A stretch of DNA of 64,000 bases, from positions 4,411,001-4,475,000 of the forward strand of contig CM070877.1 in assembly GCA_036365515.1 (NCBI GenBank), in the 5' to 3' direction. Under the pieces are notes generated by a model. That model searched no databases and was not told the origin of the DNA. It saw nothing but the letters and a program-made list of their open reading frames with translations. Position numbers and translations under genes: made by a program. Shown here one piece after another: positions 51,335 through 63,605 of the stretch; the first letter of the stretch is position 1, and every line of letters starts with the position of its first letter. The stretch comes from Torymus aiolomorphi (Eukaryota; Arthropoda; Insecta; Hymenoptera; Torymidae).

Positions 51335-52479
51335 CCCGCGTAAAAAAAGTTGAGATCACAAAAAGATCGCTTTAAGATATGTCTCGATTATGGCACTATT
51401 TAATACTTTTTAAGATGAAAAGTCTCAACGAATAATCAAGATGATTTTAATATTTTTTTAATCATCGCTACACTCGGCATTTTTAAGATGGTTTTAAGAC
51501 ATACGAAATTCATTATTTAATATCATTTTAAGATAAATTTGAGATGCATTTGAAAATTTGAAATGAATTTGAGACGAATTCGAGACGAGCTTTCGTACTG
51601 AATTTAAGATGATTTTTAGATTTTTTAAGATGATGATAAGATTAACTTGAGACAAATTTTTATGACAACTTTAAGATATCTGATAAATGAATTAATTCAA
51701 CAAATTTTTTTAATCGACTCTTTAAACCCGATTAACGGGTTTATACCAAAAGCAAGGCAAGCCTTGAAGTTTAAACTCTTGTTAAAGAGTAATTTAAAGG
51801 CTGAATCTCTCGGACTTATATACTCTCGGCGTTTGAATGTGTTTAGGGGTGCACCGATCGATGCGCCGCGTAGCGGCGGCTAGCGACAACCATGAGTTCG
51901 GTTACTTCCGATCGGTTGTTAGCGTCGTTAGACGCTACGCGGCGCATCGATCGGGGCACCCCTAAACACATTGAAACGCCGAGAGTATATAAGTCCGAGA
52001 GATTCAGCCTTTAAATCACTCTTTAACAAGAGTCTAAACTTCAAGGCTTGCCTTGCTTTTGGTATAAACCCCTTAATCGGGCTTAAAGAAATGATTAACA
52101 ATTTTTTTTTTATTTTGGAATCAATTCATTTTCAGACATCTTAAAGTTGTCATAAAAGTTTGTCTCAAGTTAATATTATCATCTTAAAAAATCTCAAAAT
52201 CATCTTAAATTCAGTACGAAAGCTCGTCTCGCATTCGTCTCAAATTGATTTCAAAAGTATCTCAAATTTATCTTAAAATGATATTAAATAATGAATTTCG
52301 TATACCTGAAAACCATCTTAAAAATGCTTTAAAACGCCGAATGTAGCGATGATTAAAAGAATATTAAAATCATCTTGATTATTCGTTGAGACTTTTCATC
52401 TTAAAAAGTATTAAATAGTGCCATAATCGAGACATATCTTAAAGCGATCTTTTCGTGATCTCAACTTTTTTTACGCGGG
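51335..52479. repeat. 1,145-bp near-perfect palindrome (foldback element)
   Basis: Two arms of about 500 bp are inverted copies with few differences, centred near 51,905. The outer ends read CCCGCGTAAAAAAAG inward from both sides. Arms are AT-rich and full of TTTAAGAT and TTGAGAC-like short words. The central 127 bp (51,841-51,967) is GC-rich and itself inverted, from GTTTAGGGGTGC to its complement. Each arm carries a TATATAAG word pointing outward from the centre (about 51,817 on the left arm, 51,987 on the right). No convincing protein is encoded. Immediate flanks show only GA on each side, so a target duplication is not proved. Confidence 0.9.
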
Positions 52480-53256
52480 GAGATACGAAAACGATCGGGA
52501 GAATTCAGGTTTGTGCGTTTTTTTTTATTTTTAATTATAAAGTATTGATTGCCTTAGGCATTCGGTGTTTTTGAAGATATTTTAAATACTGTGCTATCGA
52601 AGTAGCCGATGTAATGTATAAGAATTTAATTAAAATAACGTAAAATAGAATAGGTATAGAAATCTATTATACATACTGGAGATCTTCCCTGAGCTATGAA
52701 TTATAATGTACGTATGAACGAATGGATCTTAAAAAGTCTGTAATTTATTTATACAGTACTTACTAAATTATGAATAAGAAATAATAATTACATAAAATAA
52801 AGCTACCCTTTTGAGTTTTCACAATCATTATGAAAGTATCCAAAGAGATTTAGCATATTAAAAGATATAGGTCATAGAAGAAAGTAGGGAAATGTTCAAC
52901 ACTGAGGATCAATTAATTTGCTGCTGATTGTGATTTGGCATAATCACTGTTTGTTTTATGAAGAGATAAAATCATTCGCTTATCAAAACTTCGAAGATAG
53001 AAAAAAAATATTAATTTTATAAAGTTGATAGAAAATGTCTAATGCGCTATTCTTTCCTATTATGGAGAAATATTTTCTGAATGTTTATATATGATTATGA
53101 TTTCACGACTTATTGCTTATCAATCGATTTTAGAAAAAAATTAAAACATAGCAGGTGACAAAATATTATTATATTTGTTTTATGTTAATAAATTTCTATT
53201 TTAATACTTCAGAGATAATTTTTTCAAAAGTTGTCAATATTTTCTTACATATTTAA
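52480..53256. other. AT-rich spacer
   Basis: AT-rich sequence; I see nothing in it. Confidence 0.5.
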
Positions 53257-53795
53257 AGGTGGCTCCACCATAATATGAATCATAAATTAACAAAAAAAAT
53301 TTTTTCAACGACATTTCATTATTGCAAAAGTAGATATCGCCAATTAAAGAAAAAAGTTCAATAATCAATATAAAGTCATTTTGTTTGTTGTGCGATTGCA
53401 TAGGGGAAAAAATTTCAAAACCTGCAAAGATATATCTATTTGTTTATAAAAAACGTGCACAAACCTATAAACAAATAGATGTATCTTTGCAGGTTTTGAA
53501 AATTTTTCAATTTTGATTTTGTTGACTCTTTATGAAATGGCACTACAAACAAAATGAGCTCTTCCAATTTTGAATCGGATCAAAAATAATCAAAAATAAA
53601 AAAGATTAACATTGATTGTTGACCTTTTTTTAATTGGCGATATGTACTTTTGCGATATTGAAATTTCGTTGAAATTTTTTTTTGTTAATTTATGAGTTAT
53701 ATTATTATGTGATATCGTTTTTTACATTATACCATATGAACAAACGATTGTAAACAAATTTTATTAATATTACCAGTTCTCACGGTGAAGCCATC
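53257..53795. repeat. TTAA-edge foldback element related to 40,929-41,596
   Basis: Inverted-repeat element of about 540 bp. The left edge reads TTAA-A-GGTGGCTCCACC; the right edge, inverted, TTAA-GATGGCTTCACC. The right arm has about 90 bp extra near its end. The subterminal sequence AAAGTAGATATCG with the AACGA.ATTTCA word before it is shared with the 40,929-41,596 element, so both belong to one family. The centre forms a hairpin around AACCTGCAAAGATA and its complement (about 53,415-53,500). Confidence 0.8.
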
Positions 53796-54450
53796 TTAAG
53801 GACTTAAATATAACTTCAAATCATCGTTAATTTTGTTATTTTTATAAAGACTATCTTAAAAAAGATAATGATCTTTCAATAGATAAACATTTGCTTCTCT
53901 TTATTTTTTAATAAATCTTCGATATTGAACTTGTTTATACATTATGATATTTTAACTTTTTAACACAAAATTAACGTACGTTTATTCACCTAAGCGTTTT
54001 TTAAAATTAGTATCTTGTATGTACATCTACCTATTTTATCATAAGTTTTTACATTACTTTTTTATCTTATCAAAGAGTACTTCAACAATGTATAGATTTT
54101 TCGATAATACTAATCAGCAACTATCTGAAATGAAAATTTTAACATAATAATTTAATTACAAGATTACTTTGTCGGTGTTAGGTACCTATGGACTAATTAA
54201 ATTCTGAATATGTTGCCAAATCGGAAATAAAAACATTGTTATTATAGGTATTAAAACTTGTTTAAAACTTCCATGATTGAAAAAAAAATGAAATATGAAA
54301 AATATATAAATGTTTAAAAACAACGTTGCAATAAGTTACTATATATAATTACATATGATATGTAATTGTTCATATTTACTGCCAATTACATTTGTTAAGA
54401 TCATATTTAGTATTTGTGAGGTTTAAATAAATCTCAATTACCATCAAAAT
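53796..54450. other. AT-rich spacer
   Basis: AT-rich sequence with no supported gene or repeat. Confidence 0.5.
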
Positions 54451-54740
54451 CAATTTACAACTGCTCGGCTGATATCGACCGCCAACTCGAACTTCGCGCC
54501 ACTTTACCAGCTGACAAATCTCTATCCTCCTAGTTGGCAGGCCTGCTGCCACCACGATGCCCCGATGGCTTACGCAGCAGTGGGAGGGCAGCTGAGCGAG
54601 GGAAAGAGAGATAGAGACAGAGCGAGAACATTGGAATGGCGTCCGACGCACAGTGAGTCGGCGGGTGTGTACACTCGTGCAACAGTGTTTATGAGTTTTT
54701 GTGTTTTTCATCTACATCTCGAGTTAGGTAAGTTTTTCTG
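54450..54740 (+). other. GC-rich islet with possible first exon
   Basis: GC-rich islet in which two ATGs are followed by good splice donors. One is at 54,636 with GTGAGT at 54,653. The other is an upstream frame from 54,565 that reaches GTAAGT at about 54,727. No initiator/TATA pair is clear, and no downstream exon was found, so a start exon is only one possibility. Confidence 0.25.
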
Positions 54741-55387
54741 GATACTTTTCATCTTATTTTTCCGATCACGGAAAAAAATGGTCCTTACAGACTTCAAGTT
54801 TTCGTAATGTAAGAGTTCAAAAAGTATTCGAATTACATGATTGCCAATATGTACGTAATGCAGTCTCATTTTGGTATTGCAATAGCTCAATAAAGTGTCG
54901 AACTTTGGCAAGTCAATGTTGGGACTATGAGAGGTCACCTTCGACGTGCCTTAGCTCGATTTTGGGCGTCTGAGACGCCGATGGTTGGGATTACAACAGT
55001 TCAATGTTTTGTTGAATTGTAGCACTACGAATTTCTACCTCATTCATTTCGCTTGTTGAATTGTATTAATGTTAGAAGTTTTCGAACTCCTGTAGGACCA
55101 AATTTTTTTCCGTGGAGAAACACGCTGAAATGAACGATGATAGGTTATTTGGGGTTATTTATTTTGGAGTCTCGTAATGACGCCTGACCTTGGGGTTCTC
55201 TCTCCTCTCGGCCGGCGACAGATGTTATTTTTGTGCACTCCGGCTACTGCCTTTATCTGTAAACGGAGCGGCCTACTCCGAACTTCCTAAAAAGTGATAT
55301 TTCATGAATAGGCATTAGTTGAAGTGGTATAGTTCGACGTTCCACGTTGAGAAAGATTGCGTAAGGCAGTCGCAGCGACTTGTATAG

Positions 55388-55389
<2 letters not shown>

Positions 55390-55447
<58 letters not shown>
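55390..55447. repeat. (AG)n microsatellite
   Basis: About 58 bp of uninterrupted AG. The rest of 54,740-55,969 is AT-rich with no supported gene. Confidence 0.95.
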
Positions 55448-55449
<2 letters not shown>

Positions 55450-55969
55450 TTGCTTGCTACAGGTGTGAGAGAGATAGACATGTAGGGGACTAACATAGTT
55501 TAATCTCCTATTTTGAATGTTGCGTTCGTTAACATTATACATAAATTAATTCAGTGATATTTAAAATGACACGTACAATGAAGATCATTAAATTTTCAAA
55601 ATATCGACTTTAACAATGTTTAATAATATATATATTATGTTAAAAATATATTAATATTGCATAAAGGTACAGTTCGTTAAACATTTTCCAGAAATGATTA
55701 AAGTAAATTATACATTTACATAAATTAACACTTTTTTTTTATATACACGCTAAACTTAAATAAATTTCACACTGGAAAATTGCTTTTATTCGATAATACT
55801 TAAAAATAATGAATAATTCTTATTTTAATAAATTTCAATAAATAACTATAACAAAATAATAAATATGTAGTTATATAAAGTATCATAAAAAAGCAGTCGA
55901 TTCTTCGTTTTCTTGGCCATGTCTATCCATCGATGAAACGATTTTTCCGACCATATTCACCATTTAATA

Positions 55970-56688
55970 CAAGGAGAGAAATTTTGTAGTGAAAATTACA
56001 AATATTCGAGACAAAATTACCAGTTTCTATGGTAATGGATGGACAGACTGACAATTTCAAACTTTTTACCAAAGTGCCTTGGTAAAATTTTTTTTAGTTA
56101 ATTTAAATTAAAAAAATTAACTTTTTTTATCCATATCGATGGATATATAGTATTATAATATAGAAATAGAAACAGAAACAAGGATGAAAAAACATTAAAC
56201 TGAAAAAAAATTTTTACGGAAGCGAGATTCGATCCGACGATCTTTGGGTTGAGAGTCCGACGTTCTACCGACTGCGCCACGGAAGGTGTTACCAACAGTC
56301 ATTTGAATCGCCGTTATTACTTACTGAAAATATGTGTATTGTTTTCATTTTAACTTCGCGCACGCCTCTAGTATCAATCTTCTGAAACACAATAATGCGC
56401 AGTGCGCATGCGCGAGTACACAAATACCAGGTTATTTGGTAAAATTTATCAGTTTTCTTAGTAAAAATTCTTAGATTACCTTGTAAAAATGACTAGATCT
56501 CAATTTTTACCAGTGTGTCTGGTAAGTTTTATTCCGATAATTTGGTATTTTTTTTAAGTGGTTGTGGTAGTTTTTCCTGGGAAACTTATAAATTGTATTA
56601 GAAACCTGGGAATATCACGGCTTTTGACAGTCTATCTATGCGCTACCAAGGCACCTTGGTAATTTTTACTCTAAAATTTCTCTCCCTG
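55970..56688. repeat. TA-flanked inverted-repeat element carrying a tRNA-like segment
   Basis: A 719-bp element. The left end CAAGGAGAGAAATTTT and the inverted right end CAGGGAGAGAAATTTT match over about 30 bp with a few differences. TA stands at both edges (55,968-55,969 and 56,689-56,690). The interior has repeated GGTAA/TTACC words and the tRNA-like segment at 56,214-56,286. No transposase. A MITE of the Tc1/mariner type is the likely class. Confidence 0.7.
56214..56286 (-). other. Degenerate tRNA-like sequence
   Basis: On the minus strand 73 nt align position by position with a tRNA. An A-box-like TGGCGCAGTCGG and a B-box-like GGATCGAATCTC are at the right spacing, the anticodon position reads CTC, and a T-run follows. 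The stems do not pair: CCTTCCG faces TTCCGTA in the acceptor, and the D, anticodon and T stems each have mismatches. So this is not a working tRNA. It is more likely a tRNA-derived relic (SINE head or captured tRNA) inside the surrounding element. Internal Pol III promoter activity remains possible. Confidence 0.6.
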
Positions 56689-56984
56689 TAGACAGAATAA
56701 TACAATAAGTTTTTTCACAAATTTACATTAGCTTATTTATGAGTATTTAAAAGATATTAAAGTTGGCCAGTTTTTTAGTCAGTAAATGGCTAATAAGAGG
56801 CTTGCTATAATGGCAAGGAGTGAGAGAGACAGAATCAAACGGAAAAATCATTGTTTTCGTTTGTATCCCCTGAAACAGTACTATAAACGAATTAAATACC
56901 AATAATTCGTGTTTACTTGTTCGTAAGCTATGTTTTTTTAATGTTTGTTTTGAAATACATGATCAAATTATAGAGAAAATTTAG

Positions 56985-57375
56985 TAATAGTACATTACGA
57001 TACGGGTGTGGAAGGTGATTATTTACCGCAAGAGATATTTTTCGCACGAGCGAAGCGAGTGCGAAAAGTCGAATGCGGTAAAAATCACCTTACGCACCAG
57101 TGTCGTACCGTATTTTACACCACGAGAGCCGAATAATCATATTAAAGTTATGATTTTGAGGTTAGAGTGGTGTAAAAACATTATTATACCACTCTAACCT
57201 CAAAATTACAACTTTGGTATGATATTTCGGCTCTCGTGGTATAAAATACCGTTCGAAACGAGTGTGGAAGTTGATTATTTACTTCGTGTGACTTTTCGCA
57301 CTCGCTTCGCTCGTGCGAAAAACGTCACACGCAGTAAATCATCACCTTCCGCATCAGTGTTGAAATGTACTATTA
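56985..57375. repeat. Foldback element with nested hairpins
   Basis: A 391-bp inverted repeat starting TAATAGTACATT on both ends, with GGAAGGTGAT and ATTTAC shared in each arm. Each arm contains its own perfect hairpin TTCGCACGAGCGAAGCGAG and complement (57,041-57,064 and 57,295-57,320). The centre forms another hairpin around TTTGAGGTTAGAGTGGT (about 57,155-57,205). It is non-coding, and the frame crossing it is an artefact. Confidence 0.85.
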
Positions 57376-58081
57376 AGGTTGTGTTATCTCCATTAAATAG
57401 AAAATATGACCGGAAAATTTGTTTCACCACTAGTCAGAAATTAGCTATTTTTACCAGCTATTTATTATTTTCTTTACCATTTCCGATAGAGACAATTTCT
57501 ACCAGGGATAATGTCCAATTATTTAATATTAACAAACTTTTAAACCACATTTATTATATTTTTAAACTCAAAACTAGCTTTCTCGTTATTATCTGTGAAA
57601 TATCAACTGAATTTGCAAATAAAAGGCATAATATGCATTAGCATCATTAGCAATAAATACACCATTATCAGTAATTGGCAAACACACACTCTCTCTCCCT
57701 TTCTCCCTCTCTCTCTTTCACTCACTACCTAGTACTATCATCTTTCCAAGTCAGTCAACTCCCGCCAGCGGGACTTCATTTGCCGCGCGCGTGGAAAAAG
57801 CAAGCTTCGATTGTCATATATTTTCGCATCTGACCTACTCATCCGTCAAAGTCTCTTTCTCTCTCTGTGCGTTCAAGGTTAGAATCCTGCCCTCGCTGAC
57901 ACGAGTAAGAGACGCACACACAAAGGAGCCGCTAATTCAGGAGAGAGGATCGGATATCCTGCCGCCTGTTTACGGCCCTGCTGACGCCCCCAGGGCACGG
58001 ATTTGGGTTGCTCCGGAGCCGCGCCGAGAGCGGATATAACCTTGTTCTCGAGGCGTGAGGTTTCAACGTAGGACACCAGCC

Positions 58082-58092
58082 ATGGAGACGAG
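58082..58092 (+). CDS. Probable first coding exon of an unidentified gene (partial)
   Basis: In a GC-rich islet (about 57,690-58,140) an initiator TCAGTC lies at 57,751-57,756. The 329 bases from there to position 58,081 contain no ATG. The first ATG, at 58,082, has a strong context (CAGCCATGG) and is followed after 11 bases (Met-Glu-Thr, then AG) by the donor GTACGT. This is what a short first coding exon looks like. I could not find the next exon in the remaining 5.9 kb, so it may lie outside the window. The product cannot be named. Confidence 0.4.
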
Positions 58093-60040
58093 GTACGTTG
58101 AGCTTCTCTTCTTGAGCTTTTTTGCCTGTTCGTTTGAGGAAGTTGCGAGATTCTTTGAGAGTATAAAGCCTTTTTTACGCTAAAGATTTTTTTCGAATGT
58201 TTATGTAGCTTTCTAGGTTTTTTGCTACATGCTTAATTTGTACAGGCTCAGTTATTTTTATAGTATCTACAATTTGAAAAAGTAACCTATTCCAAATAAT
58301 ATTTTTAAATAATGTAGATTTGATTGTATTATTTTGCTTTCTTTTACGAAATATTTTTATCGGATAACACTGTTCCAGTTTATCAAGCTGTAAACTCCGA
58401 ATTATTCATCGCAAAAGAATGCAGCATTTTTAAAAATAATCATTATGAAAAAAGATTAGATAGGTATAAATGTTGAAATGTTTTTGCATTCAATGTAAGA
58501 AGGAATTTGCTAATATTTGATTCATAAGAATTCAAATAAATTGTTTTAATAAAAAATTGAGTTTTTAAAACATTAAAATTTAAAGAATTGTTTGGAAATT
58601 TTTTTCATTAAAAAAATATAATTTGAATCATATTAAATGAACAGTTTCAATTCGAGGAAATGTTTATTACATTCATATTATCGAAGTTTTATACTTTCCG
58701 AGAAAGATTTTAATCATTATTGCAATTTTTCATATTGGATGCGACAGAAAAATCGACATATTACAACAGCATTCGGATAATTTTCTGCTTTTAAATTTTA
58801 TTTTTATACAGAAAAGTAATAAATACAATGCATTGCACACGTACTTCTTTGAACATATGTTATATCCCTCGTTTAAAATCTCATCCACGTTTTATCTGTT
58901 GTCTTGGAATGGTGGGATTTTCTATAATAAATTTAGTGTTTGCCCTTAGTACGTGCTTTTAGTGCCGTATCTTTTACTTCAGTTTCTGCGCAGTCCCCCA
59001 TTTAATTCCCCCCTTATACTTTATCTGGCACATTATGTAGTTTGGCCATCACTTTAGTAGCGATTTTTCTCAAAAAAAGTTTTCAGTAATTTTAGTTAAT
59101 TGAATGTTTTATTTATTATAACATATTTTCTACATATAGTAAAAAATACACTAGTCAATACATAATTTCATAAATTCATTAACATCTAGATTCGGAATAT
59201 TTATTTTATTGCATAAACATTCCTTTCATAATCACAATGATCAAATTACGGTTATATGGAAACATTGTTTTAAATTTTTTGGAAATATTAAAATACTGTT
59301 CATTTGAAAATGATACGAGTACATTAGACTAATTTAAAATGCACTGATACATGCAAAATCAAATACATATCCTTATCTAAACTTCTTTCACAAAAGCGTA
59401 AACAATGTTTATGAGACATAAAATAAACTGCATTGTAATTCTTAATAATTTATTGTACATACAATAAAAAAATTAACATCTTCAGAATGTATAACAAGAC
59501 GTATTTTCATTTACATTTGTTTTCATTTCTATGAATTAACTTACCGTTGAAGAAAGTAATTGTGTGCTCACATAAAATAACCACATACAATTCCGCGTAA
59601 CAAAACCGCGCCACAAAGCATGAAAAAGAGACACAGTGGCGCTTAAAAAAAAATTAATCTTCATCTCGCGAAACAATAATGACAAAGATAAATGTTTCCA
59701 AGATAAGCCCATCACCGGCAATCCCGTGGCTAATCTTCTTATAGCATTACACCCATAACCTCTATGCAGCCCGCTCTAACAAAAGAAAGAATCTCTCGCT
59801 CTCCCGTCCTTCCCCTCCGTTATCCTCCTCTCTCACCCTTTCCCTCTCCATCTCCACACCACCCATCATAGACACCCGCACTGACATAGTTTTTCTTTGC
59901 CCCATACTCTCACTCTCCTCCTTGCACCGCAGCCCACAAAAATGCGATTTCTTCTCTCTGTTTCCCATTTCAGCCGCCTCTAACAAACTTAAAACCACAA
60001 ACAAACAAAGCAAAAGCAAAACCAAAATTATTGTTAACCG
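58093..60040. other. AT-rich stretch, probable intron
   Basis: AT-rich sequence with no supported exon. If the first exon at 58,082 is real, this is part of its intron. Pyrimidine-rich sequence lies at 59,790-59,930. Confidence 0.45.
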
Positions 60041-60320
60041 AAAAAGCAAAAGCGCTCGATAAGAGCCCCAAGCAAGAGATGTCGGCGTCGTCGAAGGCGA
60101 TGGTATTGCCGAGGTGCTGGAGGACGGGCTTCCACTGGGGCTTGCGACAAGGTGGGACATCAGAGTCACAGAGGCGGTCGCTGCACTTTTGCGCCCCCGC
60201 GCGCCGGCCCATTGTGTGGCGAGGAGCAGCGCTACAGCTCGGACGTGCGGCGAGCAGCCGGTCGCTGCTGGCGGCGACTCGGCCTGCCGGAATAATCGTG
60301 GCTCCGGCTAACTGCTACTC
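60040..60320. other. GC-rich islet with open frames on both strands
   Basis: About 280 bp of GC-rich sequence open in several frames (132 aa on +, 80 and 135 aa on -). The minus frame containing CRKPQWKPVLQHLGN looks protein-like by composition, but I recognise no family and see no good splice acceptor beside it. It could be an exon, a promoter or a chance frame. Confidence 0.25.
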
Positions 60321-63300
60321 CACTACGTACTGTCACGATATGTCTATGTGTTTTTTATTCTATTTTTTTTTTCACTCTTTAGTTTTTCTTTTTTTTAGAG
60401 GGAGACAGGTAGAGGTAGAATGGTCTTGAGGAGGGATCTGGATCGTGGCGAGTAGTAGTTGAGAATTTGGCCTTTGTTGTCGTTGTTGCATACTGCGTTT
60501 TTGTTGGATTGCTTTTGTATGGTTTCATGTGTTAAGGTTGGGGAAAATATCACGTTGCGTAATAAAAATATCATGTTTGTTGTTGTGTACATATAACAAA
60601 TTTTAATTATAAATTTGTTTGATAAGTCTCAATTTAAATCACTATGAAAATCGTTAGAATTATATTGTCAATAATTTTGCCATCAACAAATTCGATGCAA
60701 TGTAACGCAGTAAATTTACGATATCGTTGAAATAGTGGTAATGATTGATACATTACTGTCACATGGATTAGTATTGGTATTGATATATTATCATTATTAC
60801 AAATGAAGTGTATTTGGAATGTACAGGTTAAAAAAGATGAATTGAAGTCTATGTATGTTATTTTAATTTAAATTAATGTAGAATAAAATTGAATGTAGAC
60901 TAGTAAATAGCTCAATCGGACTTAAATTCACTTAATTATTATTTATTTTATAATCTTGACAAAAATTATACGCAGTCAAAGTTTTTATTTTATTTAAAAC
61001 AATCGAACGTGTGATGTCAAAGTCCAGGTCCCTCTTTCAAACTAAGAACATAATTTTATGGTTTTAGTTTTTCACTTTCTCAAGAAAGAATTTATTTTTA
61101 TGGTATAAATCGAAAATAATAGTTTGAGAAGTAATATATCTTTTATTCTTTTTTTTTTTTTTTTTATTACAAATTTACCACAAAGATGAATTCTTGTATT
61201 TTAAATGTTTTTTAAATCTTATATACATTAAATTTTCAATGAATCCTTGAGACATTTTAAAATAATTAAAATGTGCCTTTCATTGAATAACAATATATTA
61301 TAATATTGGAGAATGTGCGAGCGGAATGGAAATATCAGAACAATTATGAATCAGAATTTAATTAGGAATTATTTAGCATTAATTATCGTCATAATTAAAT
61401 CTATTTTCATTATTCATTTCTTTAAACTAGCAAAATTGATTTCGATTGGTTCACTTTGTTCCCAAACTTGTATTTATTTGTATATATTGGAATTATAGTT
61501 ACTTATGATACAAGCTAAGTACAGGACAGTGGATTACTTCACTGAGCCCTTTGATCATTCAATCAATGTAGTTATATTCTACTACATTGTAATGAGGCGT
61601 GAGCGACATAATTCTACGGGTTACAGAACACATAATTGATTATAAGTATAATATCAATATTAATGATAACAATATAGGTTGCATATATTATACATAAGAA
61701 TAATTGCAGCTCTGTTTGAACTCATATTATGTTCCAATAATAGAGAAATGTATTCTGTAATTAAGTTATTCTAACAAGTATAATAATTTTAGATATCATT
61801 GATAGTCAAAGTCCCTAAACGAAATATTAACTATTTTATCATTTAATATTTATATCATATTAATTTGATGAAGAATATTTATAATGCTAAACCAAATGAG
61901 AAATTATTTTGACCTTATGAATGCTAGAAAAGTAAAGTTTGCTACACAAATAAAAAATTACTATTTGAATGTAAAAAAAGCGTCTGTAAAAAATAGTAAA
62001 TTTCCCTATAAAAAAAGTATAGTTAACACAAAAATTTTTCTATCTGTAGATAAAATCATATATTTTCAATTCGAAAGCATTTGACGATTTTGTATCTACC
62101 AAAGCTTGTCCACCTTTCAACAATTTCTCCCTTTCTACCACTAATATTTACTTCTCGTTCGAACAATAAAAAAGCCCGAACGCACGTCTATACATACATA
62201 CTCCTCTTAACAATAAACAAATACAACCGCGACTTTTTAGCCCGGCAAATATAAATCGTTCACTCCACTCTCCCATTCTCCCTCACTCTCTCGTTCCCGT
62301 ATGAAATCGTTACCCGCCAAAACCGCGGCGCTGCATAACCGTAACGAATCGACTGCGCGAAGCTGGCGTGCACGTACTTCATAAATTTCAATCGCTGCTT
62401 ATCAGCAACATCGCGGATACCGCGCGCGCCTGCGCCCATCCGTCAGCCCCGGCCGCGCGTAATTCAGCGGGAAAATAAGCGCGCGCGCCTCCGTTCGGAT
62501 GATCGAGCGCCCCGCTCGGAATTTCGCTTTACAGCGGTATTTATTAAAGCTCGCACACAGGGATTACGTTTCGCGGAGGGGGGGGGGGTACTTTTGTGCT
62601 CTGAAGTTAACCGATCGATGAGTAACATTAAAATTAGGCTTGTTTGGGGAGTGCCTATGAATTTGTGGGTTATAATGATTAGGGATCCGATTTGAAAATA
62701 CTTTCATATGGTTTTTAAATTTTAGCTTTTTTTTTTATTTTCTTGCATTAGAAAATGGCAAAATGAAGTAAATAATGAGTAAAAGTAAATTATTCGTTTC
62801 AAGTTTTTATAAACAAAAATAGGTTAATATTAGAATTTGCATAAAAAAAAAAAACAAATTTTTATCAAGAGGCTTTTTTTACTTAATATAATTTTATTTA
62901 TATTATGTACTACCATATTTAACATCCAATACCTTAATAAATCAATAACCTATCAATCTTCTTTTATTATGTCAAATAATAAAAGAGGAAAATTTTACAA
63001 TTATTAATTGTCACGATTAATTATTATGACTGTTGGTAATTTAGTGACAGAATGAACTTTGCTTCAAAGCTTATACATGATAACCAAAGTATCTTAAGTA
63101 GTTTATTGCAGTTAAAAAGGTCACTCCTTGATATCAATGTAAATTGTTTAATCTTTTACGAGAAATCAGTTTTAAACTTCTCATAACCTCCCGCGGTGAT
63201 AGTGGGTTTACCAAGATTGTTATTAAATCTAGGTTTAGTGCGTAAAACGGGCATCCCTGTAAAACTCACCTTTGTAAAGATAAACGTAAAAAACTGATTT

Positions 63301-63480
63301 ATAAAGACAGTTTCTCTCCATAAGATGTCAAAGCTTAATAATAGAAAATGCTTTCACGCAATCAATATTTTGTCTTAGAAACAAAACTATGAATAAGTAT
63401 CGTTTAATGGTTCCTACAATAAAATCCCAAATTTAAGGTTAATTTAACTGCGAAACTATTAACCAAATAATTATAAAATC
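60321..63480. other. AT-rich stretch with one GC islet
   Basis: No supported gene. A CG-rich islet lies at about 62,260-62,590, ending in a run of G; TTCGCG-type words and a short CT tract sit in it. The rest is AT-rich and shows no long inverted or tandem repeat. Confidence 0.5.
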
Positions 63481-63605
63481 ATCTCCGAGCCTCGCCCACT
63501 ACACGCGACCCTCGCCGAACCTAAACTTCATGCTATATACATAGCAGACTTCATGACAGTTACGGCACACCGACGCGCGAACTTTCTTCGTGGCGCGTCC
63601 GACAT

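Noticed and set aside
51647..51883. 78-residue frame inside the large palindrome
   Set aside because: It lies within a foldback arm, is not recognisable, and the mirrored arm does not conserve it as coding sequence.
56214..56286. Functional tRNA gene
   Set aside because: Acceptor, D, anticodon and T stems all fail to pair properly, although length and promoter boxes fit.
57219..57641. 140-residue frame starting in the nested-hairpin element
   Set aside because: It begins inside the foldback element and runs into unrelated AT-rich DNA; no domain seen.
59762..60169. 135-residue minus-strand frame
   Set aside because: Ser/Pro and Glu/Arg low-complexity reading of GC-rich and purine-rich tracts; not recognisable as a protein.
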